Positions 9,012 through 17,043 of a stretch of DNA of 23,565 nucleotides are shown in pieces. Each line of letters starts with the position of its first letter. The stretch's first letter is position 1. The position numbers were made by a program, and so were the translations under genes. The notes below the pieces were generated by a model, which saw nothing but the letters and a program-made list of their open reading frames with translations, was not told where the DNA came from and did no database searches. The DNA is from a virus. The stretch is taken from positions 1-23,565 of IMG/VR virus record IMGVR_UViG_3300044858_004919; one strand, 5' to 3'.

Positions 9012-9226
9012 TAGGCTTCCTTGATGATCTTGTCGGCTTCTTCTTCTGTGAGATCCCCGTCTTTCAGGGCATCAAGAAGTTTCTTCAACATCGACAGGGC
9101 GGGTACCGAAGCTGCTGCCAGCGCACCCTTCCACAAGGAAATGTCCAAGGCTGGAGAAACAACTGCTCCAAGGCCAGCAGACAAAACTACAGCGGTAAAC
9201 CTAATAGCAAACTTCTTGACAACCAT
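9011..9226 (-). CDS. Holin (r1t-like)
   Basis: A 71-residue small membrane protein. Two hydrophobic segments, about 9-28 (FTAVVLSAGLGAVVSPAL) and 32-50 (WKGALAAASVPALSMLKKLL), are joined by a short turn DIS, and a charged tail (LKDGDLTEEEADKIIKEA) follows. The F-R-T-LSAGLGAV ... DIS-WKGALAAA pattern matches r1t-type holins, which open the inner membrane at a fixed time to let endolysin reach the wall. Its stop overlaps the endolysin ATG (TAATG). The start ATG is preceded by no strong ribosome-binding site, which may limit its expression. Family assignment is by pattern and position. Confidence 0.75.
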   Translation of the reverse strand: MVVKKFAIRFTAVVLSAGLGAVVSPALDISLWKGALAAASVPALSMLKKLLDALKDGDLTEEEADKIIKEA

Positions 9227-9265
9227 ACACCAAGTATCGCATACGGGCCAGTTTTATGGTAGGGG

Positions 9266-9868
9266 CTAGAGTTTAATGATGTAGTTGACTACCAGGTAGC
9301 CGGGTTCGTTGCCACCAGCAGAAGTGGTTATTTCGGCATAATCACCAAGTTCGTACGTTCCGGACCAATAACCCAACGGTACCCTACCTACCAAAATAGG
9401 AACACGGAAATAACCGGTTGTTGGCGGTGGTTGTCCAGCCGAAGTGTCGTATGCGTTGTTGCATATACCGGACAAAGACGCATAGATAGGGTCTGATGCG
9501 TCGTACGCTGTACCGTCGCAAACTACCCACCCTGGAGGAGCAGTGTCCCCTGCAAACATGGCGATAGTCCCTGTTGGTACGGGGACAATTGGAAATCCGT
9601 CAACAGTTAAGTCGCCCTCAATAGAAAGGTTTCCTTCAATCTGACCGCCATTTCCTTTAATGTAGGCGAAGTCCATGAAGTCTTCCAAAGACTGAGCATT
9701 CTGTTCCATCAGGGAAATGAACTCATCGGCCTTGTCGCCCAAGATTTTTTCAAATATTGAATAGATTTTAATCCATGGGTTTGGGTGTTCCCAAGTGTAT
9801 GAGTATTCGCCGCTGCCAATGGATGCGGTAGAAATAGAGCTGGCCCTATTGGTGTATCTTAATGTCAT
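9266..9868 (-). CDS. Tail-collar domain fibre protein
   Basis: A 200-residue protein with a phage tail-collar domain. Residues 1-70 form an N-terminal attachment part with an amphipathic helix (WIKIYSIFEKILGDKADEF). Residues 76-92 hold a short beta-helix-like repeat (IEGNLSIEGDLTVDG), a trimer-forming motif. The collar domain starts at about residue 98 with GTIAMFAGDTAPPGWVVCDG, includes FRVPILVGRVPLG and ends VVNYIIKL, all standard collar-domain signatures. It probably forms a short trimeric tail fibre or tip adhesin attached to the nozzle. It is the last gene before the lysis cassette; 39 bases separate it from the holin. Confidence 0.88.
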   Translation of the reverse strand: MTLRYTNRASSISTASIGSGEYSYTWEHPNPWIKIYSIFEKILGDKADEFISLMEQNAQSLEDFMDFAYIKGNGGQIEGNLSIEGDLTVDGFPIVPVPTGTIAMFAGDTAPPGWVVCDGTAYDASDPIYASLSGICNNAYDTSAGQPPPTTGYFRVPILVGRVPLGYWSGTYELGDYAEITTSAGGNEPGYLVVNYIIKL

Positions 9869-11451
9869 TGGGAATCGCCCTCAACCCATACTCTTCTAAT
9901 GCGAAGGCCGGAAAAATATAACTCAACTTCCTGCAAATAACCGTAAGCAGCATTGTCCATGTTGAAGCGCATAACTCTAACCTGAGAATATGGGGCAGGA
10001 GAGCTCGACGAAAACGTTGAAAATGGGTACGTATAGGCCGTCGATAGACCGCTTGTGGCATCTCCGGTAGATTGGCTAAAAGGTATGTCGTGAACAGATT
10101 TGTTGTTGACCCGCACCTGAATAGAAGCACTTCCCGTATAAAAAGCGTTTGGCGGTTGCAGCATTTCAGCTTCAACAAAAACCCGCCTAATCATGGTTGG
10201 GCGTTGGGTAGAAATATCAGAAAGCTTTACGGTTGCAAATGCTGGGTTGGACGATCCACTAATCTTGCCTGGTTCAACGGTGGTTGGGTAAAGTTTTCTA
10301 ACAGCTAGAGAATTGGTTGTATTGCCTGAACTATATTCCAATAGATAAAGGGTTCTATCATTGGCCGATGCCGTAAAGCGTGATACTTGACCGGCGGCTA
10401 AAGCAAACCGCCTGTTTTGTGCCGAAGTAATCGATGACGGAACTTTAATTTGTTGCCATCTATTCATAGCGCTCAACAAGAAAACTGTCGCAAAATCATT
10501 TGTTCCATCATTAGATAAGGCACTAACACCAAGATAACCAAGGTTTGTTGAAACAATTTTTGCCCCGGAACCGCCAAAACCAAAACGCTGGAAAGCCGCC
10601 ACCTCGACACGTGATCCCGTAATAGCAAACAGGTTTACAGAAAAGTCCTGATATCCGGTGTCCGTATTAAAGTAAACAACATTATTGTTCTGAGCAGCGC
10701 TATCAAACTGCGTAACACCAAGGACGTCGTTCATTTGTCGCACCGCAGCATTGGTTCCAAGAACGCCGGTAATTGAGTACCAGCCCGAAGGCTTGACGAT
10801 TACTAGATCTAGGTTGCGAGGAATACAGTATGAAATACCGTCATTAGAATACCCAACACCCACAAAGTTGAGAGTTGGCCATGATCCAAAACTCAACGCA
10901 TCGGAGAAAATAAACTGGTCACTCGCCTTGCTCCAAGCGATCATTCTTGCGTTCCACAGCGTTAAATGGGTTACGTTTTGAATAACGCTATAGTTCGATT
11001 CAGTAAGCGTAGCTTGGTCGACCTTATAAACCTTACTGGTACCGATGGCTACGTAGGAAACAACGCTGCCCAACTCCATAACCATAACCGGTGGACCAAA
11101 TTCACCAGTACCAGCATCTGTAAGATTTTTTCTAGTTACAGCACCGCTAGAGGTGTTTACAAAATAAACAGTGCAAGTAGAAGATGTTTTACCAATAAAG
11201 GAAATGTACCCGTTGAAATAGGTAGCGTCGCTCCATGTAGTCGTAGTAGTGCCTGATGCAATAACACCACTGCTGGTCCCTGAACCTGACAAAGAAAGAA
11301 GTTCTGATTCATAAGTCGGGACAAGAGTTGCTTCATCGTCAGAGATTGTTACATTTTCTCCACGCCAACTGTTTTTTGGCTGGTTGACCTCAGAAGGGCC
11401 TAAAAAGTACCCGCCGCGAAAGTCGTTCCATTCGTAACCAAATGCAGCCAT
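9865..11451 (-). CDS. Tail nozzle-like protein (beta-propeller)
   Basis: A 528-residue, beta-dominated protein. Its N-terminus (DFRGGYFLGPSEVNQPKNSW) recalls the start of podovirus nozzle/tail tubular B proteins, where a DF-GG element precedes an 'own these data points' beta-propeller. Repeated strand pairs follow, such as YFNGYISFIGKTSSTCTVYF, NARMIAWSKASDQFIFSDAL and RNLDLVIVKPSGWYSITG, consistent with propeller blades. The C-terminal part (about 400-528) has strands with TMIRRVFVEAEML and ends LRIRRVWVEGDSQ. It lies between adaptor and tail-collar protein and its stop overlaps the next ATG (ATGA). Nozzle function is inferred from position, size and architecture; a side fibre is the alternative. 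Confidence 0.68.
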   Translation of the reverse strand: MAAFGYEWNDFRGGYFLGPSEVNQPKNSWRGENVTISDDEATLVPTYESELLSLSGSGTSSGVIASGTTTTTWSDATYFNGYISFIGKTSSTCTVYFVNTSSGAVTRKNLTDAGTGEFGPPVMVMELGSVVSYVAIGTSKVYKVDQATLTESNYSVIQNVTHLTLWNARMIAWSKASDQFIFSDALSFGSWPTLNFVGVGYSNDGISYCIPRNLDLVIVKPSGWYSITGVLGTNAAVRQMNDVLGVTQFDSAAQNNNVVYFNTDTGYQDFSVNLFAITGSRVEVAAFQRFGFGGSGAKIVSTNLGYLGVSALSNDGTNDFATVFLLSAMNRWQQIKVPSSITSAQNRRFALAAGQVSRFTASANDRTLYLLEYSSGNTTNSLAVRKLYPTTVEPGKISGSSNPAFATVKLSDISTQRPTMIRRVFVEAEMLQPPNAFYTGSASIQVRVNNKSVHDIPFSQSTGDATSGLSTAYTYPFSTFSSSSPAPYSQVRVMRFNMDNAAYGYLQEVELYFSGLRIRRVWVEGDSQ

Positions 11452-12066
11452 TTACGACCACGCAGCATATTGGTACCCGCTGTCGTAGCGGATTCTGCGG
11501 GATGTGTTTTGTTTTAGATCGTCTCGCATGTTATTTAGAATTGCCTGATATTCAGCCTGGTATACAGCAGCTCGGCCTTCGTCTTGGCGGACCATGGCGG
11601 CAAGGTATGCGGTATAGGCGACAATCAATGGATGGTGTAAAGCTGGCATCAATGGGGTAGAGAAGTCGCTTAATAGTTCAGGTTCTGCTTTATAGTAATA
11701 AAGAGTGCCTGATTGGTCGTTGGTGGGAACAGGGTTGAGCCGAGCTTGGCTCCCGATAATTGTCCACGCAAACACCGAAATCCGCCTGTCCGGCATTAAG
11801 AAGTCTTCAAGCTGAAGCCACAAGACTGGAAGGTTGTTTAGAACAAGCTGCCGGGCCCGAACAAAATCGTTTGGAATGTAGGCGGAACCATCAACAAACG
11901 TAATATCGTAGGTATCCAACAACCATGGCCATTCTTTTGCTGCCGAAATGGTAGCAAGGGACCGGTTAATTAAGTTGTTGAGCGTTGAGTCCGGCAATAA
12001 ACCGTCACCAATAGATGGGATAGCTAGTCGTTCTTTTACTGCTGCCCGGATTTCGCCACGATTCAT
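11452..12066 (-). CDS. Head-tail adaptor protein (podovirus tail tubular A-like)
   Basis: A 204-residue protein that fits the adaptor ring attached under the portal. N-terminal helices (GEIRAAVKERLA, LNNLINRSLATISAAKEWPWL) are followed by a beta part with DTYDITFVDGSAYIPNDF, then helices HHPLIVAYTAYLAAMVRQDEGRAAVYQAEYQAI characteristic of T7 gp11/P22 gp4-type adaptors. Its start overlaps the glycosyltransferase stop (ATGA), and its stop abuts the nozzle ATG (TAAATG). The pair adaptor-nozzle is the standard podovirus arrangement, which is part of the basis for the call. Confidence 0.78.
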   Translation of the reverse strand: MNRGEIRAAVKERLAIPSIGDGLLPDSTLNNLINRSLATISAAKEWPWLLDTYDITFVDGSAYIPNDFVRARQLVLNNLPVLWLQLEDFLMPDRRISVFAWTIIGSQARLNPVPTNDQSGTLYYYKAEPELLSDFSTPLMPALHHPLIVAYTAYLAAMVRQDEGRAAVYQAEYQAILNNMRDDLKQNTSRRIRYDSGYQYAAWS

Positions 12067-13121
12067 GCGTCAATTCTATACCAATCTAGGTTTTTTTGTA
12101 ACCTTTCATCGCCTGGTTTGAGAGACAAAGCCCTTTCTCCAGCGAGTAGGGCCGTGGTTTTGTGACCAAGATTGTAAGAAGAAATAGCCATCAGATCGTG
12201 TGGTAGCCACCCCCAGGCATCGGCTTCACATAGGTAGTCGAGTGGTTTATCTTTGATATCCAAAGCAGCCCGTGCCGCCATCTTGCACCTTCTCCAATCA
12301 CCCTTTTCGTAGTAGTGCATAGCAAGGTCAACCCATGATTCTCGCCTACCGCTGTCTTCAGCAATAGCCCGGTATAAGTGATGCTCTCGCGCTTCGGGCC
12401 TCATCTTTGCAATGTAGCGATGTGATGCCGCCCGTTCAGGGTGCCATTGAGAAAGGGCTAAGTGCTGCATAAAGTGGTACTGAGCAAGTTCGTATTTACC
12501 ATGAAAAAAGTATTCGCGGGCAAGGTAGAACTGGTTGCGGTCGTCCCGTGGGTCTTCTTCTACAGCCAGCTTGAGTAGGTCAAAATACTGCCCCCTAGAT
12601 TTGGTGTGGTCAGGGTGGTGGTGTATTTCTAAACCGGCGATCCATTCCTGTTTCTCAGGCCAAATGGGTGTAAGGACTTCATGTACAGGGTGCTTCCATT
12701 TGTACCCGTGGCGGCGGTGAATCTTGTCCCCACCGTACACCAACCCTTCTGAGCCATCATCGTTCCACGACCATACGTATTTATAGCGCGGCCGAGTAGT
12801 ACCTTCAGGCATGGTTTCCAATGCTTGTCTCCACCCAGGCCGTAGAACCTCATCCATGTCTAGGGCAATGCAGATATCTATGTCTTCCGGCAGTAAAGAA
12901 AATGCCCAATTGCGGGCGTGGTCAAACCGCCAAGGATCAAAGACTTTTTTATCTACATTTACGCCAGCAGCAAAAGCTGAAGAAACCGTATTGTCATCGG
13001 AACCGGTATCTAGGATAAACCGATGATCGGCTTCGGCACATGAGTCAGCCCATCGCTTGACAAATTGTTCTTCGTTTTTAGCGATTGTGTAAACTGCTAT
13101 TTTTAACTTTCCATTAGCCAC
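12063..13121 (-). CDS. Family 2 glycosyltransferase with C-terminal TPR-like helices
   Basis: A 352-residue GT-A fold enzyme expected to transfer a sugar from a nucleotide donor. The opening strand and nucleotide-binding region read IAVYTIAKNEEQFVKRW; residues 38-44 are DTGSDDN, and the metal-binding DxD motif is DMDE at 88-91. WRFDHARNWAFS between them is typical of this subgroup. After about residue 190, paired helices (NQFYLAREYFFHGKYELAQYH, WVDLAMHYYEKGDWRRC, ALLAGERALSLKPGD) look like tetratricopeptide repeats, which could hold the acceptor protein. The start is GTG at 13121, with AAGGAA upstream; no nearer ATG exists. There is no membrane segment, so it acts in the cytoplasm. Lying inside the fibre and tail genes, its target may be a virion protein, which is inference. 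Confidence 0.88.
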   Translation of the reverse strand: MANGKLKIAVYTIAKNEEQFVKRWADSCAEADHRFILDTGSDDNTVSSAFAAGVNVDKKVFDPWRFDHARNWAFSLLPEDIDICIALDMDEVLRPGWRQALETMPEGTTRPRYKYVWSWNDDGSEGLVYGGDKIHRRHGYKWKHPVHEVLTPIWPEKQEWIAGLEIHHHPDHTKSRGQYFDLLKLAVEEDPRDDRNQFYLAREYFFHGKYELAQYHFMQHLALSQWHPERAASHRYIAKMRPEAREHHLYRAIAEDSGRRESWVDLAMHYYEKGDWRRCKMAARAALDIKDKPLDYLCEADAWGWLPHDLMAISSYNLGHKTTALLAGERALSLKPGDERLQKNLDWYRIDA

Positions 13122-14179
13122 TTACTGTTTTCCTTTGCTTTTTCAAAAACCTTAAACCACGGCTCAAAAACCGCAGAAGCTTGTTCCCAAATAATTTTAG
13201 GAACATTACCGTCACCAGGATAATCATGGCGAGTGTGTCGTTTGTAGAATGCAGCCTTACGAACATCGATGCTGTTTTGTTCTAGTTCCGCAACATCCTG
13301 AACGTCCCAAGTGCCTGGGTTGCAGTCAAGCAAAGAAGCAAGAGAAACAAACGACGAGTTTTGTTTGATGTAGACAACAAGGTCTTCTTGTGGCCCAATT
13401 GCGTTTTCGGGGCGCATACGGGCATCAGGACGACCAGCAAGGAACCGAGCTATCTGCATGTCCGGATAGGCATCAATATGCCATTGTTCTAGTCCTGTTT
13501 CATTGCAGAACATTGCAGCCTTTTTTGATATGTCTTCCGTATTGTTAAACGGTTCTTGCGATACAGCGCTCCATTCATAAACAAGCTTTACACATTCGCT
13601 CAAAGTGGGGGCGGTCATGGGTGTAAGAGCGTTGTTAACAAATTGCCAGCGTTGCTCGGCATAGTTGGATCTACGGACATAGATTAAATGCCCAATACCA
13701 GCGATAGTTAAAATTGGCTCAAAATCCAGGATAACGCTTTTTTCTTCTACCGGTTTATGATAGGTGCCTTCTCTATCGGGGAAAGGAAATGGACCATAGA
13801 AAGAAACATCGCAACGCCAGTCTGTTTTATTGGTAGAAACTATCGGTTGCGAGTCTGTAAAAATAAAAGTTCCCAAATCGTCATTTGGTGGCTGTATTAA
13901 ACACAGGTGTTCAACCCTTTCGTACGCCTGTGTAGAAATATATTCGCTGACACCTTCTCCAATGGCCATCAAACCTTGTGCATGAACTGTTTCAGCAATA
14001 CCGCTAAAACCAAGAAGGATTCTGCCGTTAAACATTCTGTAGGCTTTAAAATCTGTCCAGGGTTCATTACCAGCAGGCGTCGGGCGAACTACATCAACGT
14101 GCTGTCCATACTGCTTTTTCAACAAGTGCCACAAAGAGTGGTGTTGCAATGCTTCTACGGAAAAATCTTCAATAATCAT
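13103..14179 (-). CDS. Hypothetical 358-residue protein next to glycosyltransferase
   Basis: I do not recognise this protein. It is soluble by composition, with no signal peptide, membrane segment or low complexity. Visible features are aromatic-rich segments such as DVSFYGPFPFPDREGTYHKP and RRSNYAEQRWQFVNNAL, three cysteines spread out, and a C-terminal charged helix (WFKVFEKAKENSKWLMES). It follows the glycine-rich fibre gene by a TAAATG junction and overlaps the glycosyltransferase by 19 bp, so the two are probably made together. It might supply or modify the sugar transfer, or be a structural protein; nothing decides it. The residue mix is not that of a fibre. Confidence 0.78.
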   Translation of the reverse strand: MIIEDFSVEALQHHSLWHLLKKQYGQHVDVVRPTPAGNEPWTDFKAYRMFNGRILLGFSGIAETVHAQGLMAIGEGVSEYISTQAYERVEHLCLIQPPNDDLGTFIFTDSQPIVSTNKTDWRCDVSFYGPFPFPDREGTYHKPVEEKSVILDFEPILTIAGIGHLIYVRRSNYAEQRWQFVNNALTPMTAPTLSECVKLVYEWSAVSQEPFNNTEDISKKAAMFCNETGLEQWHIDAYPDMQIARFLAGRPDARMRPENAIGPQEDLVVYIKQNSSFVSLASLLDCNPGTWDVQDVAELEQNSIDVRKAAFYKRHTRHDYPGDGNVPKIIWEQASAVFEPWFKVFEKAKENSKWLMES

Positions 14180-15226
14180 TTATGCACCGTAATATTGAAA
14201 ACGAATAAAACCTACTGTTCCGTTTCCTTGAACGGATCCCCCTGAACCATAACCATAAAACCCTCCTGCGCTGCCATGCTGACTGGCCCAGTCGCTAGTG
14301 CCACCACCACCAGCACCACCATTATAACCATAAGCTTGCCCGCCGCTGCCGCCATTTCCGCCGATTGCGCCAACCATAGCATTTGCTGTTGCATTTCCGC
14401 CACCGCCGTTGATGCCTGCACCACCGCCGCCTGCAGTGTAAGTGAATGGCACCTTGCCGCCAGTATCTGTAAACGAAGCACCGGCACCGCCACCATATCC
14501 AGGGTTGTCGCCGTAACCAACGTTGCCACCATTAAGACCGCCAGTAGAAAGACCGCCAGTACCGCCACCGGCATCAATAGATGAAAAGTTAGATGCTGTT
14601 ATTTGGGTAGTCCCACCCTGTACGCCGGTTCCACCGATAGAAACGCTACCACCAGATCCGACAGTAAGCGATAATACGGTATTGCTAGTGTTAGTGAAAG
14701 CCCGTGAAGAAACCAGCCTGTACCCACCACCTGCCCCACCGCCAAATGTTCCGGCTCCGCCGCCACCGCCCAAAATAAATACATTCAGAATAGAAGGTAT
14801 AACAGGGGATTGCCCGGTTGGCGTAATGGTAGGTACGGTAAATGAATGGCCACCCTGTGTTCCGTTGGTATATTCAAGCAGTCGCCATGTTGCAAAAGAA
14901 GTAGTTCCTGAGGTGGTTTCCCCAACAATGTTTGTTGCTATGGCGCGAACGTCGTAGTTTGGACTAGTTGATGCGTTAACATTGAGTCCGGTTTGGTTGC
15001 TAAAAACAGATTGAACACCACCAGTAATTCCAGTAATCGTTGCCCCATCTGTCCATGTAGAGCTGGATACTAATTTGTACTGAAATTTAACGCTGGTTAC
15101 GTATCCGTTCGGGTTGACCGTAGCGTTAAATGTGGCTCTACTTTCGCTAACGTTTGTAGTTGAATTAATGGTTATGATCGGCGGTAGGGCTACAGACGAT
15201 GCAACAATGCCGTGTCTGATTGCCAT
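14180..15226 (-). CDS. Fibre protein with FN3-like domain and glycine-rich C-terminal domain
   Basis: A 348-residue protein with two parts. Residues about 18-112 resemble a fibronectin type III/Ig-like repeat (ATFNATVNPNGYVTSVKFQY ... YDVRAIATNIVGETTSG). Residues about 115-348 begin with a jelly-roll-like strand set (FTVPTITPTG, ILNVFILGGGGGAG) and continue as a glycine-rich domain with many GGGG runs, ending VGFIRFQYYGA. Such glycine-rich domains are common in phage adhesins, where Gly-rich helices form sandwiches that display variable receptor-binding loops. The TAATG overlap with the collagen-like gene ahead suggests both are parts of the same appendage or of paired adhesins. Receptor binding is inferred. 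Confidence 0.8.
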   Translation of the reverse strand: MAIRHGIVASSVALPPIITINSTTNVSESRATFNATVNPNGYVTSVKFQYKLVSSSTWTDGATITGITGGVQSVFSNQTGLNVNASTSPNYDVRAIATNIVGETTSGTTSFATWRLLEYTNGTQGGHSFTVPTITPTGQSPVIPSILNVFILGGGGGAGTFGGGAGGGYRLVSSRAFTNTSNTVLSLTVGSGGSVSIGGTGVQGGTTQITASNFSSIDAGGGTGGLSTGGLNGGNVGYGDNPGYGGGAGASFTDTGGKVPFTYTAGGGGAGINGGGGNATANAMVGAIGGNGGSGGQAYGYNGGAGGGGTSDWASQHGSAGGFYGYGSGGSVQGNGTVGFIRFQYYGA

Positions 15227-16386
15227 TACGCACTCAAATCCCCGATAAGAAGATAGTTGTCTGTTGAAACGCAGAACAGGGTGGCAGCCGAATACCTAGC
15301 CCGAAGTTTCTTACCAGGCGTAGCGTTCAAAGTAACGCCAGATTCTGACACCGTTACCTGACCTTCACCTAACTGCGCCAAGTCAATAGCCTGCCCAGCC
15401 GTCAACCCTGTTGTGCCGTTCACTGTCACCGTGATAGCCGAACCATTATTTAATGTCACCATCTTTCCAGCGTCACTAGATACAAGTGGGTATGTTGTAC
15501 CTGTTTGAGCATTGATGGTTTGAGCGTTAGAAAATGTGCCTGTTGCTCCGGTAGGACCAGTCGGGCCTTGCGGTCCAGTGGGCCCTGTTGCACCATCCAC
15601 ACCAGCAGGACCCGTAGGACCAGTCACTGTTGATGCAGCACCGGTGGGGCCCGTAGGACCAGTAGGACCAGTAGGACCTACAGCTCCGGTGGGTCCTGTC
15701 ACATTTGAATCAGCGCCTGTTGGTCCCGTGGCACCTGTAGGGCCAGTAGGACCGACTGGACCATCGTTGCCAGCAGGACCGATCGGACCAGTAGGACCTG
15801 TAGCTCCAAGAGCACCTTCGGGTCCAGTAGCACCAGTAGGTCCTGTTACCGTAGAGTCTGCACCAGTAGGGCCCGTAGCTCCAGTGGGGCCTGTAGGACC
15901 AGTAACACCTTGCGGTCCCGGATCGCCTATAGGGCCAGTTGGCCCCGTAACAGTAGATGCTGCACCAGTTGGTCCTGTTGGGCCGGTTGGACCGGTAGGA
16001 CCCGTTGCGCCCTGTACTCCAAGGGCACCTGTAGGGCCTGTAGCACCAGTAAAGCCCTGTATGCCTTGTGCGCCAGTTGCGCCTGTTGGGCCGGTGGGAC
16101 CTTGTGGTCCAGTTAAACCAGTGGGACCAATAATACCCTGAGCGCCCTGTTCACCAATAGGACCAGTTGGACCAATAGGGCCAGTTGGACCAATAGCGCC
16201 AGTTGGACCAGTATTGCCAATAGGACCAGTTGGACCAGTTACAGTTGAAGCAGCGCCGGTAGGACCTGTTGGACCGGTAGGGCCCTGGGGTCCAACGCTA
16301 TCTGTGCCGACAATAGTAATCTGAGCTGTCGTAATAGCACCATCGATTACATCCTGCCTGGTGACTGTTATGTCAAACGAAGCCAT
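15226..16386 (-). CDS. Collagen-like fibre protein
   Basis: A 386-residue fibre. Residues 1-31 ([16 protein letters not shown]...) form a short non-collagen head likely to anchor it; residues about 32-283 are Gly-X-Y triplets, mostly GPT; residues 284-386 form a beta-rich cap ([19 protein letters not shown] ... YLLIGDLSA) of a type often found at the end of phage collagen-like fibres, where it may drive trimer registration. The triplet register is broken five times by a recurring GA(A/D)S(T/N)VT heptad, which would put kinks or hinges in a triple helix. Pro is frequent at X but Y is mostly Thr, so threonines are candidate sites of glycosylation. The stop overlaps the next fibre gene (TAATG). 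Whether it decorates head or tail is not decided here. Confidence 0.88.
   Translation of the reverse strand: MASFDITVTRQDVIDGAITTAQITIVGTDSVGPQGPTGPTGPTGAASTVTGPTGPIGNTGPTGAIGPTGPIGPTGPIGEQGAQGIIGPTGLTGPQGPTGPTGATGAQGIQGFTGATGPTGALGVQGATGPTGPTGPTGPTGAASTVTGPTGPIGDPGPQGVTGPTGPTGATGPTGADSTVTGPTGATGPEGALGATGPTGPIGPAGNDGPVGPTGPTGATGPTGADSNVTGPTGAVGPTGPTGPTGPTGAASTVTGPTGPAGVDGATGPTGPQGPTGPTGATGTFSNAQTINAQTGTTYPLVSSDAGKMVTLNNGSAITVTVNGTTGLTAGQAIDLAQLGEGQVTVSESGVTLNATPGKKLRARYSAATLFCVSTDNYLLIGDLSA
15537..16293 (-). repeat. Collagen-coding repetitive DNA
   Basis: About 750 bp of imperfect tandem repeats with 9-base periodicity (GGNCCNACN on the coding strand), encoding the Gly-Pro-Thr triplets, punctuated by five longer units that code the GA(A/D)S(T/N)VT interruption. 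Synonymous third positions vary, so copies are diverged rather than freshly amplified. The repeats could allow length change by slippage or recombination. Confidence 0.85.
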
Positions 16387-16390
16387 GGCG

Positions 16391-16741
16391 TTACCACGTT
16401 ACATCAGGTAAAACAACAAAGTTTCCTGAGAGAACGGTGGTGATAACGCCCGAAGCGTTCTCCTGCAGATCCCAAACGTAAGTTTGCTGGTTGTTGTAAT
16501 TGTTCAATGTTGCTGTTGTGGCGGCACTCATGGTCATGGTTAACTCGCCTGCTGCTCCATCAGTTACGTTACAAACAAACTCGGCAGCGGCAGATGGCGA
16601 TCGATACGTCTGTCGAACTTTTGCAGAGTATGTTCTGCCTGTAATGTTGATTGGGGTAGTACCGTTGGACGTCATTGTTACGACGACACTAACTGTGTCG
16701 CCTTTTGTGATAACGAGGTCTTGTTCCGCCGGTGTTGCCAT
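16391..16741 (-). CDS. BppU-like immunoglobulin-fold structural protein
   Basis: A 116-residue protein with the pattern of the N-terminal domain of baseplate upper proteins (BppU-like): an early [15 protein letters not shown] strand, [12 protein letters not shown], then [18 protein letters not shown] and a terminal strand pair YVWDLQEN ... [10 protein letters not shown]. Proteins of this kind act as adaptors that attach receptor-binding fibres to the virion. Here it lies directly before the collagen-like fibre (4 bp apart), so it may connect that fibre to the head or tail. There is no membrane segment. The fold call is by recognisable motif pattern; the attachment role is inferred. Confidence 0.62.
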   Translation of the reverse strand: MATPAEQDLVITKGDTVSVVVTMTSNGTTPINITGRTYSAKVRQTYRSPSAAAEFVCNVTDGAAGELTMTMSAATTATLNNYNNQQTYVWDLQENASGVITTVLSGNFVVLPDVTW

Positions 16742-17043
16742 TAGATAAGAAGAACACCAATCGTAGGTGTGCCTGAACTAATAATTTTTACAACGACCCC
16801 GCCACCATTCCATGGAATATCAATGTAACCAGGATTTCCATGTACCGTAGCGTAAGTATTGTCGCCACCAACAGTAGGGGCTGCAGGCTGTGATTCAACA
16901 CTACCTACAGTAAAATAAGCATGCGCCGTACCAGCAGTAGTAATAAGGCGCAAAATATTGCCGGTACCCGTAAGGGTAATGGTGTCTACCGTATTTGCTA
17001 CTAATGTAGCGTATTTTGATTGAGACGCAGAATATGTGGCCAT
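16741..17043 (-). CDS. Small beta-rich structural protein (hypothetical)
   Basis: A 100-residue, Thr/Gly/Val-rich protein with almost no charge, predicted all-beta. Segments such as VDTITLTGTGNILRLITT, AHAYFTVG and the C-terminal VVVKIISSGTPTIGVLLI look like strands of a compact sandwich. It has a TAAATG junction with the previous gene and its stop overlaps the next ATG (TAATG). Composition and neighbours point to a virion surface component, such as a head fibre base or decoration protein, but I cannot assign a family. Confidence 0.68.
   Translation of the reverse strand: MATYSASQSKYATLVANTVDTITLTGTGNILRLITTAGTAHAYFTVGSVESQPAAPTVGGDNTYATVHGNPGYIDIPWNGGGVVVKIISSGTPTIGVLLI

Noticed and set aside
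9227-9265. Possible promoter between collar fibre and holin
   Set aside because: The 39-bp gap has no paired -35 and -10 boxes at acceptable spacing and no hairpin.
14523-14957. Plus-strand frame rich in proline
   Set aside because: Complement of glycine-rich codons (GGN read as CCN) of the fibre gene; a mirror of composition, not a gene.
15536-16141. Long plus-strand open frame of 201 residues rich in Gly-Pro-Val
   Set aside because: It is the complement of the collagen-like repeats: GGN/CCN/ACN triplets read in reverse stay open and give PVGPVGP. It has no ribosome-binding site and does not match coding direction of any neighbour.
15226-16386. Collagen-like gene as a host gene or cargo
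   Set aside because: The C-terminal cap and position in the virion operon, with overlap into another fibre gene, fit a phage fibre better.
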